DNA from: an uncultured Flavobacteriaceae bacterium
Lineage (GTDB): Bacteria > Bacteroidota > Bacteroidia > Flavobacteriales > Flavobacteriaceae
Length of the DNA stretch: 64,000 bases
Assembly (NCBI GenBank): GCA_947500435.1
Contig: CANMRV010000010.1
Span: 1-64,000, forward strand
Direction: 5' to 3'
Each line of letters opens with the position of its first letter. The stretch's first letter is position 1. The notes below the pieces were generated by a model. The model made no database searches, was not told where the DNA came from, and worked only from the letters and a program-made list of their open reading frames with translations. Made by a program: the position numbers and the translations under genes. Shown here in pieces: positions 53,619 through 62,480 of the stretch.

Positions 53619-54925
53619 TCCAAGTACTTTTTAAAATTGTTCACTTTTACATTTGCCTTCAAGTCATGAAGTAAGTTGAACAGTCCGAAAAAGGTGCGGT
53701 TCATATATAGAAAGTGCTTTGACCCTCTATTCCCATTCATTTTTCGTATTTCGGTGTCTTTGGAAAATTGTTCACTGAGTTCAGCTATGCTATTCCAAAA
53801 ATCATCTGCCCCGAAATCGAATTCCTCTTCGTTCAAGGGTGCTGTAAAAAGAGCTAGCATTTCCTTAAACATAGCTTTGAAAAAGATAATTTCTTTGGGA
53901 GTATCATTAGGAGTTAAAATTTCTAACTCATACATCTTCTCAGTGAAAGTAGTGTCGTTCTGAAGAATTTCTTTTTTGGATAATTCGAAATACGGAATAT
54001 AAAACTCGTCAGGAACTTCCTTAATACACCCAAAATCTATAGCTATCAGATTTCCTTCTTCACTAACCAAAAAGTTTCCAGGATGCGGGTCTGCATGTAC
54101 TTTCCTCAGGATGTGAATTTGATACATATAGAAATCCCATAGTGTTTGACCTAGTTTATCACCCAATTCTTGCGAGAAACTTGTTTTTGCAAATTCGCTA
54201 AGGTGAATGCCATTCATCCAATCCATTGTGATTATTCTCTCACTAGACAGGCTTTCATAATATTTAGGAAATTCGAGTCCCTCTATTAAAGAACATGATT
54301 TCGTAATCTCTTGACTTTGGGCTATTTCTAGCAAATAGTCAGTTTCTTCAAATAATTTATCTTCAACTTCCTTAAAATATTTGTCTGAATCTTTTCCTTT
54401 AATGTTAAACATTTTCAAGGCAATCGGTTTTACCAGTGCTAGGTCGCTACTGATACTTTCCGCAACACCCGGATACTGAATTTTAACTGCCAATTCCTTC
54501 CCATCCTTAGTTGCTTTATGCACCTGGCCGATACTAGCTGCATTGATAGAATCCCTATCAAAAGTGTCATATATTTCTTCAGGGAATTTTCCCAAATACT
54601 TTTTAAAAGTTTTGCGTACCAGTGGTGCAGAAAGTGGAGGAACTGAAAACTGGGAAAGTGAAAATTTATCTACGTATGCTCTAGGAAGCATATTCTTCTC
54701 CATACTGAGCATTTGGGCAACTTTTAAAGCGCTTCCTTTAAGTGATTTTAAGCCATCATAAATATCCTCGGCATTGTCCTCATTCAACTGCTCTTTTGTC
54801 AATTCGGGATTAACCAGTTTCTTGCCGTAGTACTTGACATAATTCCCTCCGATTTTGACGCCCGTTTTCATAAGCTTACTAGCTCTCTCAATCTTTCCCG
54901 TGGGAATTTTATCTAATGTCTTCAT
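53615..54925 (-). CDS. ABC1/UbiB-family atypical kinase
   Basis: 436 residues, no membrane segment. Motifs of the ABC1 kinase-like fold: KGSALKVAQMLSME (the KxGQ-like region reads KVAQ), AASIGQVHKATKDG, LAVKIQYPGV, VHADPHPGNFLVSEEGNLIAIDFGCIKEV. UbiB/AarF proteins support isoprenoid quinone synthesis; this shorter Bacteroidota type may act elsewhere. It is encoded 21 bp after a TetR-like regulator gene on the same strand, which probably controls it. Confidence 0.9.
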   Translation of the reverse strand: MKTLDKIPTGKIERASKLMKTGVKIGGNYVKYYGKKLVNPELTKEQLNEDNAEDIYDGLKSLKGSALKVAQMLSMEKNMLPRAYVDKFSLSQFSVPPLSAPLVRKTFKKYLGKFPEEIYDTFDRDSINAASIGQVHKATKDGKELAVKIQYPGVAESISSDLALVKPIALKMFNIKGKDSDKYFKEVEDKLFEETDYLLEIAQSQEITKSCSLIEGLEFPKYYESLSSERIITMDWMNGIHLSEFAKTSFSQELGDKLGQTLWDFYMYQIHILRKVHADPHPGNFLVSEEGNLIAIDFGCIKEVPDEFYIPYFELSKKEILQNDTTFTEKMYELEILTPNDTPKEIIFFKAMFKEMLALFTAPLNEEEFDFGADDFWNSIAELSEQFSKDTEIRKMNGNRGSKHFLYMNRTFFGLFNLLHDLKANVKVNNFKKYLD

Positions 54926-54946
54926 ACACTTTCGGAGGTTTGGGAA

Positions 54947-55606
54947 TCAAACGAACTTTTCCTTAAAAAGAAACTTTCCAAAGTCAATGATATTATCTAA
55001 TGGTGTATTGTCAAAAACATCAAAAATTGTATTGATAGACTTTTCAATAGCAATATCGGTTTTTTCGAACCCGGCAGAATCGTCATCCATCCAAAACTTT
55101 AATATGAATAGGAACTGCAGCCAGGCACCTTCTGAAAATAATTTTGGATTGTGCTTCGTTATTTTTAAGGATTTTGTTGCATTACCATCTTCAATGAGCT
55201 CAGCAGAAAATGCTTTAACATGCCGTCTTAGCTCCTTTAGCTGCTCCATATTTTTTAGCACTGTTCTATCACTCGGCAATGCGAAGAGAACATAACTCCT
55301 ATTAAGCGTCAATAGCTCAAAGAAGGAGTAAAAGAAGGTCAACATTTTGTCCTTATTCGTAAAAGAATCATATTCTTTATTTTTCTCGATTAGGCTCTTG
55401 GTATTTATAAATAATTTGGCCCAAATTGATTTTTGAATTCCTTCTACGGAGCCAAAGTTCTTGTAAAAAATTGTCTCTTGGATATCGTTGACCTTACAAA
55501 ATTTATAAACGGATTTTGGCACTACTTCATGCTCCAGAACATAAGCCATATACATGGAGATAATCATGTCACCTGTAATTTTCTTTGTTTTCGTTTTTGT
55601 TGCCAT
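54947..55606 (-). CDS. TetR-like transcriptional regulator
   Basis: 219 residues. An N-terminal DNA-binding region of about 60 residues has the helical pattern VVPKSVYKFCKVNDIQETIFYKNFGSVEGI, where the 'FYxNFGS' turn is TetR-like. The helical C-terminal ligand domain is divergent. It lies directly before the ABC1 kinase gene, making a two-gene unit; the 'regulator plus ABC1 kinase' pairing suggests regulation of the kinase. The inducing signal is unknown. Confidence 0.72.
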   Translation of the reverse strand: MATKTKTKKITGDMIISMYMAYVLEHEVVPKSVYKFCKVNDIQETIFYKNFGSVEGIQKSIWAKLFINTKSLIEKNKEYDSFTNKDKMLTFFYSFFELLTLNRSYVLFALPSDRTVLKNMEQLKELRRHVKAFSAELIEDGNATKSLKITKHNPKLFSEGAWLQFLFILKFWMDDDSAGFEKTDIAIEKSINTIFDVFDNTPLDNIIDFGKFLFKEKFV

Positions 55607-55691
55607 TTTTATATTATTTACTATATCAAATTTACATATTGAGAGCCTGGTTTTACCTTAAGCAAAAGCTAATCTTATTGCCTAAATGTAT

Positions 55692-55724
55692 AAAAACGTG
55701 CTCCCGAGAAGAAAGCACGTTTTT
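55692..55724. terminator. Orphan terminator-like hairpin
   Basis: A perfect 11-bp stem AAAAACGTGCT / AGCACGTTTTT with an 11-base loop and T runs on both strands. It lies upstream of both flanking genes (TetR-like on minus, htpG on plus), so neither would use it as a normal 3' terminator. Confidence 0.7.
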
Positions 55725-55889
55725 CAAACAACCTAACCATTAAATAATCATCAATCAAAAAATAATCTTTTTCACAGCAACTTTTTCATTAATGACTTCG
55801 TAAATATAATTATTGTTTAATCTTTCTGCAAATTTATTCAACAATATTTTGTTAAATCTTTCACAATAAGGTATTTGCAATTTTTAGTG

Positions 55890-55929
55890 TGTCAGTTTGT
55901 CATTTTAACCCATTGTGGTATTTTTTTTG
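55890..55929 (+). promoter_or_regulatory. Candidate htpG promoter
   Basis: TTG at 55897-55899, then 19 bp, then TATTTTTT at 55919-55926, fits the Bacteroidota -33/-7 layout loosely. A direct repeat TGTCA-GTT-TGTCA overlaps the -33 region. An alternative reading is a sigma-54-like GG-N10-GA (TGGTAT...TTGA). Which sigma factor is used cannot be decided from sequence. Confidence 0.4.
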
Positions 55930-55963
55930 AGTAGTGAAGTAGAGAAACAAAACGGACTAAAAA

Positions 55964-56006
55964 ATTCCCGCCTTTACTGAAACGAGTTCAGCAAAAGTGC
56001 GGGAAT
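55964..56006. repeat. Palindromic intergenic element, copy 2
   Basis: Outer arms ATTCCCG / CGGGAAT and inner arms ACTGAA / TTCAG around the core CCTTTACTGAAACGAGTTCA, which it shares with copy 1 at 39624-39668. It sits 20 bp before the htpG start codon and would fold in the mRNA leader. Confidence 0.8.
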
Positions 56007-56026
56007 GAAAATAAATTTCATTTTCA

Positions 56027-57916
56027 ATGGCAAAAGGTAAAATAAATGTATCGGTAGAAAATATTTTCCCGCTAATCAAGAAATTTCTTTATAGCGATCA
56101 CGAAATATTTTTACGTGAATTAATATCAAATGCGACTGACGCAACGCTCAAATTAAAGCACCTGACTTCTATTGGGGAAGCTAAAGTAGAGTATGGCAAT
56201 CCGATGATTGAAATCAAAGTCGATAAAGAAGGAAAGAAACTTCATATTATAGACCAAGGTATTGGTATGACTGAAGAAGAAGTGAAAAACTATATCAATC
56301 AGGTTGCTTTCTCAGGGGCTGAAGAGTTCTTGAACAAATACGAAGATGGCGCCAAAGACACTGGAATAATCGGACACTTCGGTCTAGGGTTCTACTCTGC
56401 CTTTATGGTAGCCGACAAAGTCGAAATTATAACAAAGAGTTACAAAGACGAACCAGCTGCGCACTGGTCATGTGATGGTTCTCCCAATTTCACTTTGAAA
56501 AAAGGAAAGAAGGAGGATAGAGGTTCTGAAATTATTCTGCACATTGCGGATGATTCCACAGAATTTTTAGAAGACAACCGCATCAATGAACTTCTAAATA
56601 AGTACAACAAGTTTATGCCCATTCCGATTAAGTTTGGAATGAAAACCGAAACGCTTCCAAAGCCAGAAGGCGCTAAGGAAGAGGATGCAGCACCAACTCA
56701 AGAAGTTGATAATATTGTTAACAATCCAAATCCAGCTTGGACGAAACAGCCCGCTGATTTAAAAGATGAAGATTATAAGGGATTCTATCGTGAGTTATAT
56801 CCGATGCAATTTGAAGAGCCTTTGTTCCATATTCACTTGAACGTAGATTACCCTTTTAACCTTACGGGAATTCTTTACTTTCCGAAGTTGACACAAGATT
56901 TGAATCAGCAGAAAGATCGTATTCAATTGTATCAGAATCAGGTTTTTGTAACGGATAATGTAGAGGGGATTGTTCCTGAATTCTTGACCATGTTAAGAGG
57001 GGTTATCGATTCACCAGATATTCCACTAAATGTTTCACGTTCTTATTTGCAAGCAGATGGCGCGGTAAAGAAGATTTCTTCTTACATCACAAGAAAAGTG
57101 GCGGACAAGTTGAATTCCCTTTTCAAAAACAACCGTGAAGAATTCGAAGCCAAATGGAATGATATTAAAATTGTCATTGAATACGGAATGCTCTCCGAAG
57201 ACAAATTCTTTGAAAAAGCGGACAAGTTTGCCCTGTATCCAGCAGTAGATGGAAGCTTCTATACCTTTGAAGAACTTCAAGAAAAAATTAAAGATGCACA
57301 GACTGACAAGGATGACAAGTTGGTTGTACTCTATGCATCTGACAAAGAGGCACAGCACAGTTATATTGAGGCTGCAAAAGCAAAAGGTTATGAGGTGCTT
57401 CTTATGGACTCCCCAATCATTGGTCATTTAATGCAAAAGCTTGAAACCTCTAAAGAGAAGACTTCCTTTGCCCGTGTTGATGCCGACCATTTGGATAATC
57501 TTATCAAGAAAGAAGATACACAAATATCTAAGTTATCCGATGAGGAAAAAGAAAAGCTCAAAGCAGATTTAGAAAAGGTTTTTGGAGAGAAAAGTAGCTA
57601 TACAGTACAATTGGAAGCCATGGATAGTGATGCTTCGCCATTCATAATCACAGAGCCAGAATTTATGCGACGCATGAAAGAGATGCAGCAAACAGGTGGC
57701 GGTGGAATGTTCGGCATAGGCAATATGCCAGAGATGTACAATGTTGTAGTGAATACCAATCATGAATTGGTAGGAGAAATTCTAAATACCAAAACCGTTA
57801 AGAAGAAGGAACGCTTAATCAATCAATCACTTGATTTGGCCCGTCTTTCAAAAGGTCTGCTAAAGGGTGAGGAATTGACCAATTTCATCAAACGTAGTTA
57901 TGAGATGGTGAAATAG
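56027..57916 (+). CDS. htpG: Molecular chaperone HtpG (Hsp90)
   Basis: 629 residues, full length. The N-terminal GHKL ATPase domain has FLRELISNATDAT, IIDQGIGMTEEEV and IGHFGLGFYSAFMVADKV. The middle domain includes the catalytic-loop region LNVSRSYLQAD. The C-terminal dimerisation domain ends without MEEVD, as in bacteria. It is an ATP-dependent chaperone that folds and protects client proteins in stress. The leader carries a palindromic repeat element and a candidate promoter. A terminator follows. Confidence 0.98.
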   Translation: MAKGKINVSVENIFPLIKKFLYSDHEIFLRELISNATDATLKLKHLTSIGEAKVEYGNPMIEIKVDKEGKKLHIIDQGIGMTEEEVKNYINQVAFSGAEEFLNKYEDGAKDTGIIGHFGLGFYSAFMVADKVEIITKSYKDEPAAHWSCDGSPNFTLKKGKKEDRGSEIILHIADDSTEFLEDNRINELLNKYNKFMPIPIKFGMKTETLPKPEGAKEEDAAPTQEVDNIVNNPNPAWTKQPADLKDEDYKGFYRELYPMQFEEPLFHIHLNVDYPFNLTGILYFPKLTQDLNQQKDRIQLYQNQVFVTDNVEGIVPEFLTMLRGVIDSPDIPLNVSRSYLQADGAVKKISSYITRKVADKLNSLFKNNREEFEAKWNDIKIVIEYGMLSEDKFFEKADKFALYPAVDGSFYTFEELQEKIKDAQTDKDDKLVVLYASDKEAQHSYIEAAKAKGYEVLLMDSPIIGHLMQKLETSKEKTSFARVDADHLDNLIKKEDTQISKLSDEEKEKLKADLEKVFGEKSSYTVQLEAMDSDASPFIITEPEFMRRMKEMQQTGGGGMFGIGNMPEMYNVVVNTNHELVGEILNTKTVKKKERLINQSLDLARLSKGLLKGEELTNFIKRSYEMVK

Positions 57917-57941
57917 GAACCACCATATGATTCAATTGTAG

Positions 57942-57972
57942 AACCGTTTCAATAAAATGAAGCGGTTTTTTT
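57942..57972 (+). terminator. Intrinsic terminator after htpG
   Basis: AACCGTTTCA / TGAAGCGGTT (57942-57951, 57958-57967) form a 10-bp stem with one wobble, with loop ATAAAA, followed by a T7 run. Confidence 0.9.
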
Positions 57973-58120
57973 GTGGAATCCATATATAGACAGGGTTCTC
58001 ATTATTAAAAAATTAAGATGTACTGCTTTTCAATTATAAATTTTAACATATTTACGCTCAAAATTTATAGGAAAAATCGTCGTTCTTTCGAATAACTTTT
58101 ACATCTTTGTACCCTAAGTG

Positions 58121-58138
58121 TTTTACGCCCCCGTAAAA
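58121..58138. repeat. Small perfect hairpin upstream of the cupin-like gene
   Basis: TTTTACG / CGTAAAA with loop CCCC, about 70 bp before the start codon at 58208. It could be a leader structure or an operator; nothing else is recognisable in the surrounding 57973-58207. Confidence 0.4.
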
Positions 58139-58207
58139 TATCTTTAGCCCCTCTCAATTTCCTGAACTGCTTGTGTTGAATTTATTGTCTAACACAAAGG
58201 GGTACTC

Positions 58208-58606
58208 ATGACCATTACTGAACTAAATCCAAAAGGTAATTTTGACTCTTGGGATGCGTCCAAATTAAAAGAGCTAAAAAAGGACAACTTTAGCGATGCT
58301 GTAGGAAAGGCACTTTTTGAAAATGAGGAAATCATACTCTGGAAAATAATTTTGGAGCCTTTCGAACGTCTTCCATTTAGGCGTCATACCAACAATTATA
58401 GTAGCACCTTTTTTGCCACAGGCCTTATTCTTTGCCGAAATATGAACGGCAGAATAATTCTAGCACGTGTAGAAAAAGGAGATCACTATTATTGGGAATG
58501 CCGTGGTAAAGAAGTTATTCAAGATATAGAAAACATTGGTGAGACTACCATAAAAATCGCGGTGGTAGAGGAAAAAGTGAAAATTACCGAAAAAGCCAAA
58601 AAGTAG
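58208..58606 (+). CDS. Cupin-like protein of unknown function
   Basis: 132 residues, no signal peptide. The central part LEPFERLPFRRHTNNYSSTFFATGLILCRN and the later strand LARVEKGDHYYWECRGKEVIQDIENIGETTIKIAVVEEK read like a small cupin barrel with a possible metal-binding His in RRHTNNYS. The substrate is unknown. It is convergent with the inositol oxygenase gene (35-bp gap). Membership in the cupin superfamily is a judgement by pattern, not by search. Confidence 0.55.
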   Translation: MTITELNPKGNFDSWDASKLKELKKDNFSDAVGKALFENEEIILWKIILEPFERLPFRRHTNNYSSTFFATGLILCRNMNGRIILARVEKGDHYYWECRGKEVIQDIENIGETTIKIAVVEEKVKITEKAKK

Positions 58607-58641
58607 ACCATGGCTACCAATTAAATTAATACCGACTTATT

Positions 58642-59454
58642 TTACCAATAGATAGGTCCGTCTCCCAAGTACTTCTCAGCTATCGGTTGATAGTAATCTA
58701 AAACCTCTTCCAAGTCATAAACTTTTTGACTTTTGGTATAAAGGTCGAATTTGTTAAAGTCACGAATAATTTTCAGGTATTCTCCATCTTTGTCATTCAC
58801 CAATTCGGTATATGCTCCACCAGAATGCCAAGGGTAGAAAGAATGATAGCGAATCATTACCATAGCCTCCTCAGGAAGTTTGTTGTCCTCATGGTTATTT
58901 AAAACTTGGTACAAATATTCATCATGTCCCCAGGCTAAATCAACATTATCTATACCACAACCTTTTTCGTAAATACCGGTTGAGGTACTATAAGTATCAT
59001 TTTGCATATCTGGATTTAGAACATTGAACTCAGGATATACACAAGAATCTGGTAAGGCACACCCTACTACAAAAACATCACCTACCATTCCCCATTGTTC
59101 TGCTTGACTGGTACCATCTTCGTCACTTCCCCAAAGGAACATCACTTTTCCCAGGTCGTGAATGAGTCCGGTTAATTGCATCCAATCAGGTCGCCCATCG
59201 GCACGAATGGCCTCAGCGCTTTGTATCAAATGCTGTACGTTTGGTAGATCTAAATCAGGATCACTAACATCGATAAGGCTGTTTAAATGTCGCATTGCTT
59301 CCCAAAGATCCATAGGTTTATCAAACTTTAGGTATTTTTTATGCATGCTTTGTACATAATCCAAAGTCTGATTTTTGCGCATCTTTCTATAATGCTCTTT
59401 TACAGCAACCGAAACATCAGGTGCATCGTAATTTCTAAATTCCTTTTTTTCCAT
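58642..59454 (-). CDS. Myo-inositol oxygenase
   Basis: 270 residues from ATG 59454; a TTG 36 bp upstream is less likely. It oxidises myo-inositol to D-glucuronate with a di-iron centre. The ligands known for the animal enzyme are all visible: His75 (PNVQHLIQSAEAIR), His99-Asp100 (GLIHDLGKVMF), His177 (WGHDEYLYQ), His204 (IRYHSFYPWH) and Asp237 (FNKFDLYT). The length and the GCGIDNVDLAWGHDEY block match eukaryotic MIOX closely; bacterial members are known in some Bacteroidota. It lies 75 bp after a sodium symporter gene on the same strand, which would supply inositol. Confidence 0.93.
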   Translation of the reverse strand: MEKKEFRNYDAPDVSVAVKEHYRKMRKNQTLDYVQSMHKKYLKFDKPMDLWEAMRHLNSLIDVSDPDLDLPNVQHLIQSAEAIRADGRPDWMQLTGLIHDLGKVMFLWGSDEDGTSQAEQWGMVGDVFVVGCALPDSCVYPEFNVLNPDMQNDTYSTSTGIYEKGCGIDNVDLAWGHDEYLYQVLNNHEDNKLPEEAMVMIRYHSFYPWHSGGAYTELVNDKDGEYLKIIRDFNKFDLYTKSQKVYDLEEVLDYYQPIAEKYLGDGPIYW

Positions 59455-59529
59455 GGCAAAATCAATTCTAAACTGACATTTCAAGTTCAAAAAACATCCT
59501 CCTAACCCCCTTCAAAGAGGGAATCGCTA

Positions 59530-61128
59530 TCAAACATTTCCTAGTACAAGGTACAAAATTACAGTAAACAGCACCAAAAAGAGGCTAAACGGCTTGGCAT
59601 ATTTCCATGGAGTAAGATTCAACACACCCGCATCTTGCATTTCGAATGGTTCGTCCTTTGGTAGAAGCAACGAAGCTATATGCATAATCAAAATATTCAA
59701 TACAAACTCAATGCCCCAAATATGAACAAAGTGCAGATTCACTTCTAGCACGTAGTACATGATTACATAGAAAAAGAGTCCGAAAACCAACCCAACTTTT
59801 GCCCCAGAAGCGGAAACTTTTGGAAAAAGAAAACCAGCAATAACAACACTAGCTATTGGTATGAAAAAGATACCATTGAGCTGCTGTAGCAGTTGGTACA
59901 ATCCGTCAGGGGCGTTCGCGACAAATGGAGCAATCGCGATTGCAAAAATGGCGAGAAGCGCTGATGTCCATTTTCCGATTTTGACCAATTTCTTTTCCCC
60001 GGCATCCTTAGAAATATATCTTTTAAAAATACCCAAGCTAAATACCGTAGCTGCACTATTCAAAGCGCTATTAAATGTACTAAGTATGGCACCCATCATT
60101 ACAGCAACGAAGAATCCTGTTAACCAAAGCGGCAATACTTTCTTGACCAAAAGTGGATAGACAGTGTCAGGATTGTCGTATAAACTTTCACCGAAATAAT
60201 AAAAACCAATTATTCCCGGCAGCACAATAACCAACGGAATTAGAATTTTCAAAAATCCTGTAAAGAGCAATCCTTTTTGAGCTTCCTTTAGATTGACAGC
60301 TCCTAAAACCCTTTGAATGATAGACTGGTGCATCGTCCAGAAATAAATTTGGTTGACCATTAAGCCTGTAAATAAAACCTCAAAAGGTAGAATGGCAGAT
60401 CGCGCCCCTTCCCCTACTCCTGATTCCCTGCTGACCACATTAAATTTCTCGGGACTATTCTCAAAAACTCTTGTCAAACCATCCAAGGGATTCCCATCAC
60501 CAATACTCAGTAATGCCAAAATAGGAACGAGCAACCCCGCCACAAGCAATCCGAAGCCATTAATCGTGTCAGTATAAGCTACCATTTTGAGTCCCCCGAA
60601 AATGGCATAAACCGCCCCAATTACACCAACTACTAGAATTGTGACCCATATACCTTCTTTTTGAGTGATATTCAATAAGTCTGAGATTTCGAAAATTGCT
60701 TCGATATTCAAAGCTCCTGTATACAAAACTATAGGAAGTAAAGTAGCGACAAAGGAGATAATCAATAGAAGCGCGACCAGCGTTCTTGTAAGTCCATCAA
60801 ACCGTTTTTCTAGAAATTCGGGAATGGTGGTCAATCCCATTTTTAGATATCGGGGAACAAAATACAATGCCGCTATTACCAAAGCCAATGCAGAAGTAAC
60901 TTCCCAAGCGACAATAATAGCTCCATTCCTATAGGATGAGCCATTCATCCCGACCAAATGTTCTGTTGAAATATTTGTCAGAAGCATCGACCCTGCGATA
61001 ATAATTCCCGTTAAGGACCTACCTCCCAGAAAATATCCATCCTTCGTATTTAGTTTATCTCTACGAAGCTTCCAGGTCGCATAAAAGGCTACAAATCCAG
61101 TAAATAGAAGAAAAGTTAGTAAGGCCAT
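59530..61128 (-). CDS. SLC5-type sodium:solute symporter, probable inositol transporter
   Basis: 532 residues from ATG 61128; an ATG at 61206 would add 26 residues of poor membrane-protein character. About fourteen hydrophobic helices. SSS-family landmarks: DGYFLGGRSLTGIIIAGSMLLTNISTEHLVG, VYAIFGGLKMVAYTDTINGF, MHQSIIQRVLGA and MGAILSTFNSALNSAATVFS. The SGLT-like length and the adjacent myo-inositol oxygenase suggest import of myo-inositol or a sugar (inference from context). Probably co-transcribed with the oxygenase gene. Confidence 0.9.
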   Translation of the reverse strand: MALLTFLLFTGFVAFYATWKLRRDKLNTKDGYFLGGRSLTGIIIAGSMLLTNISTEHLVGMNGSSYRNGAIIVAWEVTSALALVIAALYFVPRYLKMGLTTIPEFLEKRFDGLTRTLVALLLIISFVATLLPIVLYTGALNIEAIFEISDLLNITQKEGIWVTILVVGVIGAVYAIFGGLKMVAYTDTINGFGLLVAGLLVPILALLSIGDGNPLDGLTRVFENSPEKFNVVSRESGVGEGARSAILPFEVLFTGLMVNQIYFWTMHQSIIQRVLGAVNLKEAQKGLLFTGFLKILIPLVIVLPGIIGFYYFGESLYDNPDTVYPLLVKKVLPLWLTGFFVAVMMGAILSTFNSALNSAATVFSLGIFKRYISKDAGEKKLVKIGKWTSALLAIFAIAIAPFVANAPDGLYQLLQQLNGIFFIPIASVVIAGFLFPKVSASGAKVGLVFGLFFYVIMYYVLEVNLHFVHIWGIEFVLNILIMHIASLLLPKDEPFEMQDAGVLNLTPWKYAKPFSLFLVLFTVILYLVLGNV

Positions 61129-61242
61129 CCTCCTAAAATAAACATATTTTACTTGAGTTTGTGAATAAAAATACTGGAAATCAGGTATTTCATAAAAAAC
61201 AGGCATTGGCTACTTTAGCCTTAACAACAAACAAACTCTATT

Positions 61243-62070
61243 ATGAAATATTCTAAAATACTAATGTGGATTTTCATTGGTGTATTTTTCTCACTAAACG
61301 CTCAAAACGCTACAGATCAACTCTATTTAACTAATGGTGAAACCATTGCCGTAAAAGTGAAAAAAGTGGAACCAAATACTATTACCTATTTTTATTTTGG
61401 GGAAGACCTTGAAAACGTTGTTGAAAAAGATGATGTAATTAAAATAGTCTTTAAAAGTGGGCGTGTGCAAAAATTTTCAGGTGCCTCGATAACCGCAGCT
61501 GAAACGAAAAATGCGGATTACGAATACCCGCCTATGAAGGCAAATCAAGGCGCCATTTTGCCTTTTGAGTTCATATTCGAAGGAGAACCAAGCCCAGAAG
61601 AAGGAAGGGAAGCTCAAGAATACTACTATCGTGATTTGAAACGCAAGCCTGAGCGAAACACGATTGCCTATCAAGACCCTGAAATAACCTGGAAACGTTT
61701 GCGCAAAGCTGGAATAAACGACGCATCGCAAATAAAAAATTACGATATGGATGAAATTTCTAAAATCGTGGGGGCCGGTACTCTAGTAAATTCAAAAATT
61801 GTAGTTTCTTACCGTTCAACAGTATCAAATTCCACAGGCTCCAGTACCGTGCGTGTTGACAAAAAAAACAAGGTAAAAGGCTATAGTAGCGAATACAGTA
61901 CTTCTCGTGATGAGTTCGAAACCATGGTTTACTTCAAAATTTATGACAAAAATGGAAATAAAGTAATGGATGAAAAACGTCGCCCTTTCATGACAGCTGG
62001 CCGTACTGATTACATTCTAACATTGAGCTACTTTTCAAAACGTACACCGTTCTACCAAAAGAAACGCTAA
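61243..62070 (+). CDS. Secreted protein of unknown function
   Basis: 275 residues. A signal peptide (about 1-20, ending LNA-Q) is followed by a short beta-rich domain (DQLYLTNGETIAVKVKKVEPNTITYFYFGED) found in many small Bacteroidota envelope proteins, then an acidic linker. The C-terminal part is rich in polar residues (VVSYRSTVSNSTGSSTVRVDKKN). I recognise no named function. The stop overlaps that of the convergent putative anti-sigma gene. Confidence 0.6.
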   Translation: MKYSKILMWIFIGVFFSLNAQNATDQLYLTNGETIAVKVKKVEPNTITYFYFGEDLENVVEKDDVIKIVFKSGRVQKFSGASITAAETKNADYEYPPMKANQGAILPFEFIFEGEPSPEEGREAQEYYYRDLKRKPERNTIAYQDPEITWKRLRKAGINDASQIKNYDMDEISKIVGAGTLVNSKIVVSYRSTVSNSTGSSTVRVDKKNKVKGYSSEYSTSRDEFETMVYFKIYDKNGNKVMDEKRRPFMTAGRTDYILTLSYFSKRTPFYQKKR

Positions 62071-62480
62071 CTAGTCACAAGTCTTTTATTCTGCCGTTGT
62101 TTTAAAAGGAGAACCTGAATCCATACGAATAGGGCAATTGTCATGGAGCCATATATAAATGTCGTAGAGAAACCTAATTCTGGTATGTTTAGCGATAAGT
62201 TGTAGGAGGTCAATTTATTCAATTGAGCTGCTGCCAACCAAGTACTTTCAGTATTTGAGCTATTAAAAATCACATATCCGAAAAGAGCTGCCACTGCAGC
62301 TATTGTCAAAAACCATGTTGTTTTAGAAAACAAAGGTTTTGTAACCTGAATGCTATCTTTTTGTTTTGCCACATCGATCTTTGACAAAACTGAATCTGTA
62401 AAATCGACTGAAGGTTCTTCCAAACCTACCTCTTTGATTGACTTTCTGATAAAATTATCTAACTCTTTATTTTCTTCCAT
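62067..62480 (-). CDS. Putative anti-sigma factor, membrane protein
   Basis: 137 residues from ATG 62480. An N-terminal cytoplasmic part of about 50 residues (MEENKELDNFIRKSIKEVGLEEPSVDFTDSVLSKI) precedes two membrane segments (about 52-70 and 106-126). There is no zinc-binding HxxxCxxC motif. Position directly after an ECF sigma gene, with a 14-bp overlap, suggests it binds and restrains that sigma factor; this is inference from context. Confidence 0.65.
   Translation of the reverse strand: MEENKELDNFIRKSIKEVGLEEPSVDFTDSVLSKIDVAKQKDSIQVTKPLFSKTTWFLTIAAVAALFGYVIFNSSNTESTWLAAAQLNKLTSYNLSLNIPELGFSTTFIYGSMTIALFVWIQVLLLKQRQNKRLVTS

Larger units (their letters stand above)
55607..56026. other. 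420-bp divergent intergenic region upstream of htpG
   Basis: It contains an orphan terminator-like hairpin (55692-55724), a possible minus-strand -7 box TAAATTTG near 55836-55843, a likely htpG promoter (55890-55929) and the palindromic element copy 2 (55964-56006). The minus strand between 55690 and 55836 could be a small RNA. It carries only very short ORFs (MKKLL and a 20-codon frame starting MVRLF). Confidence 0.5.
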
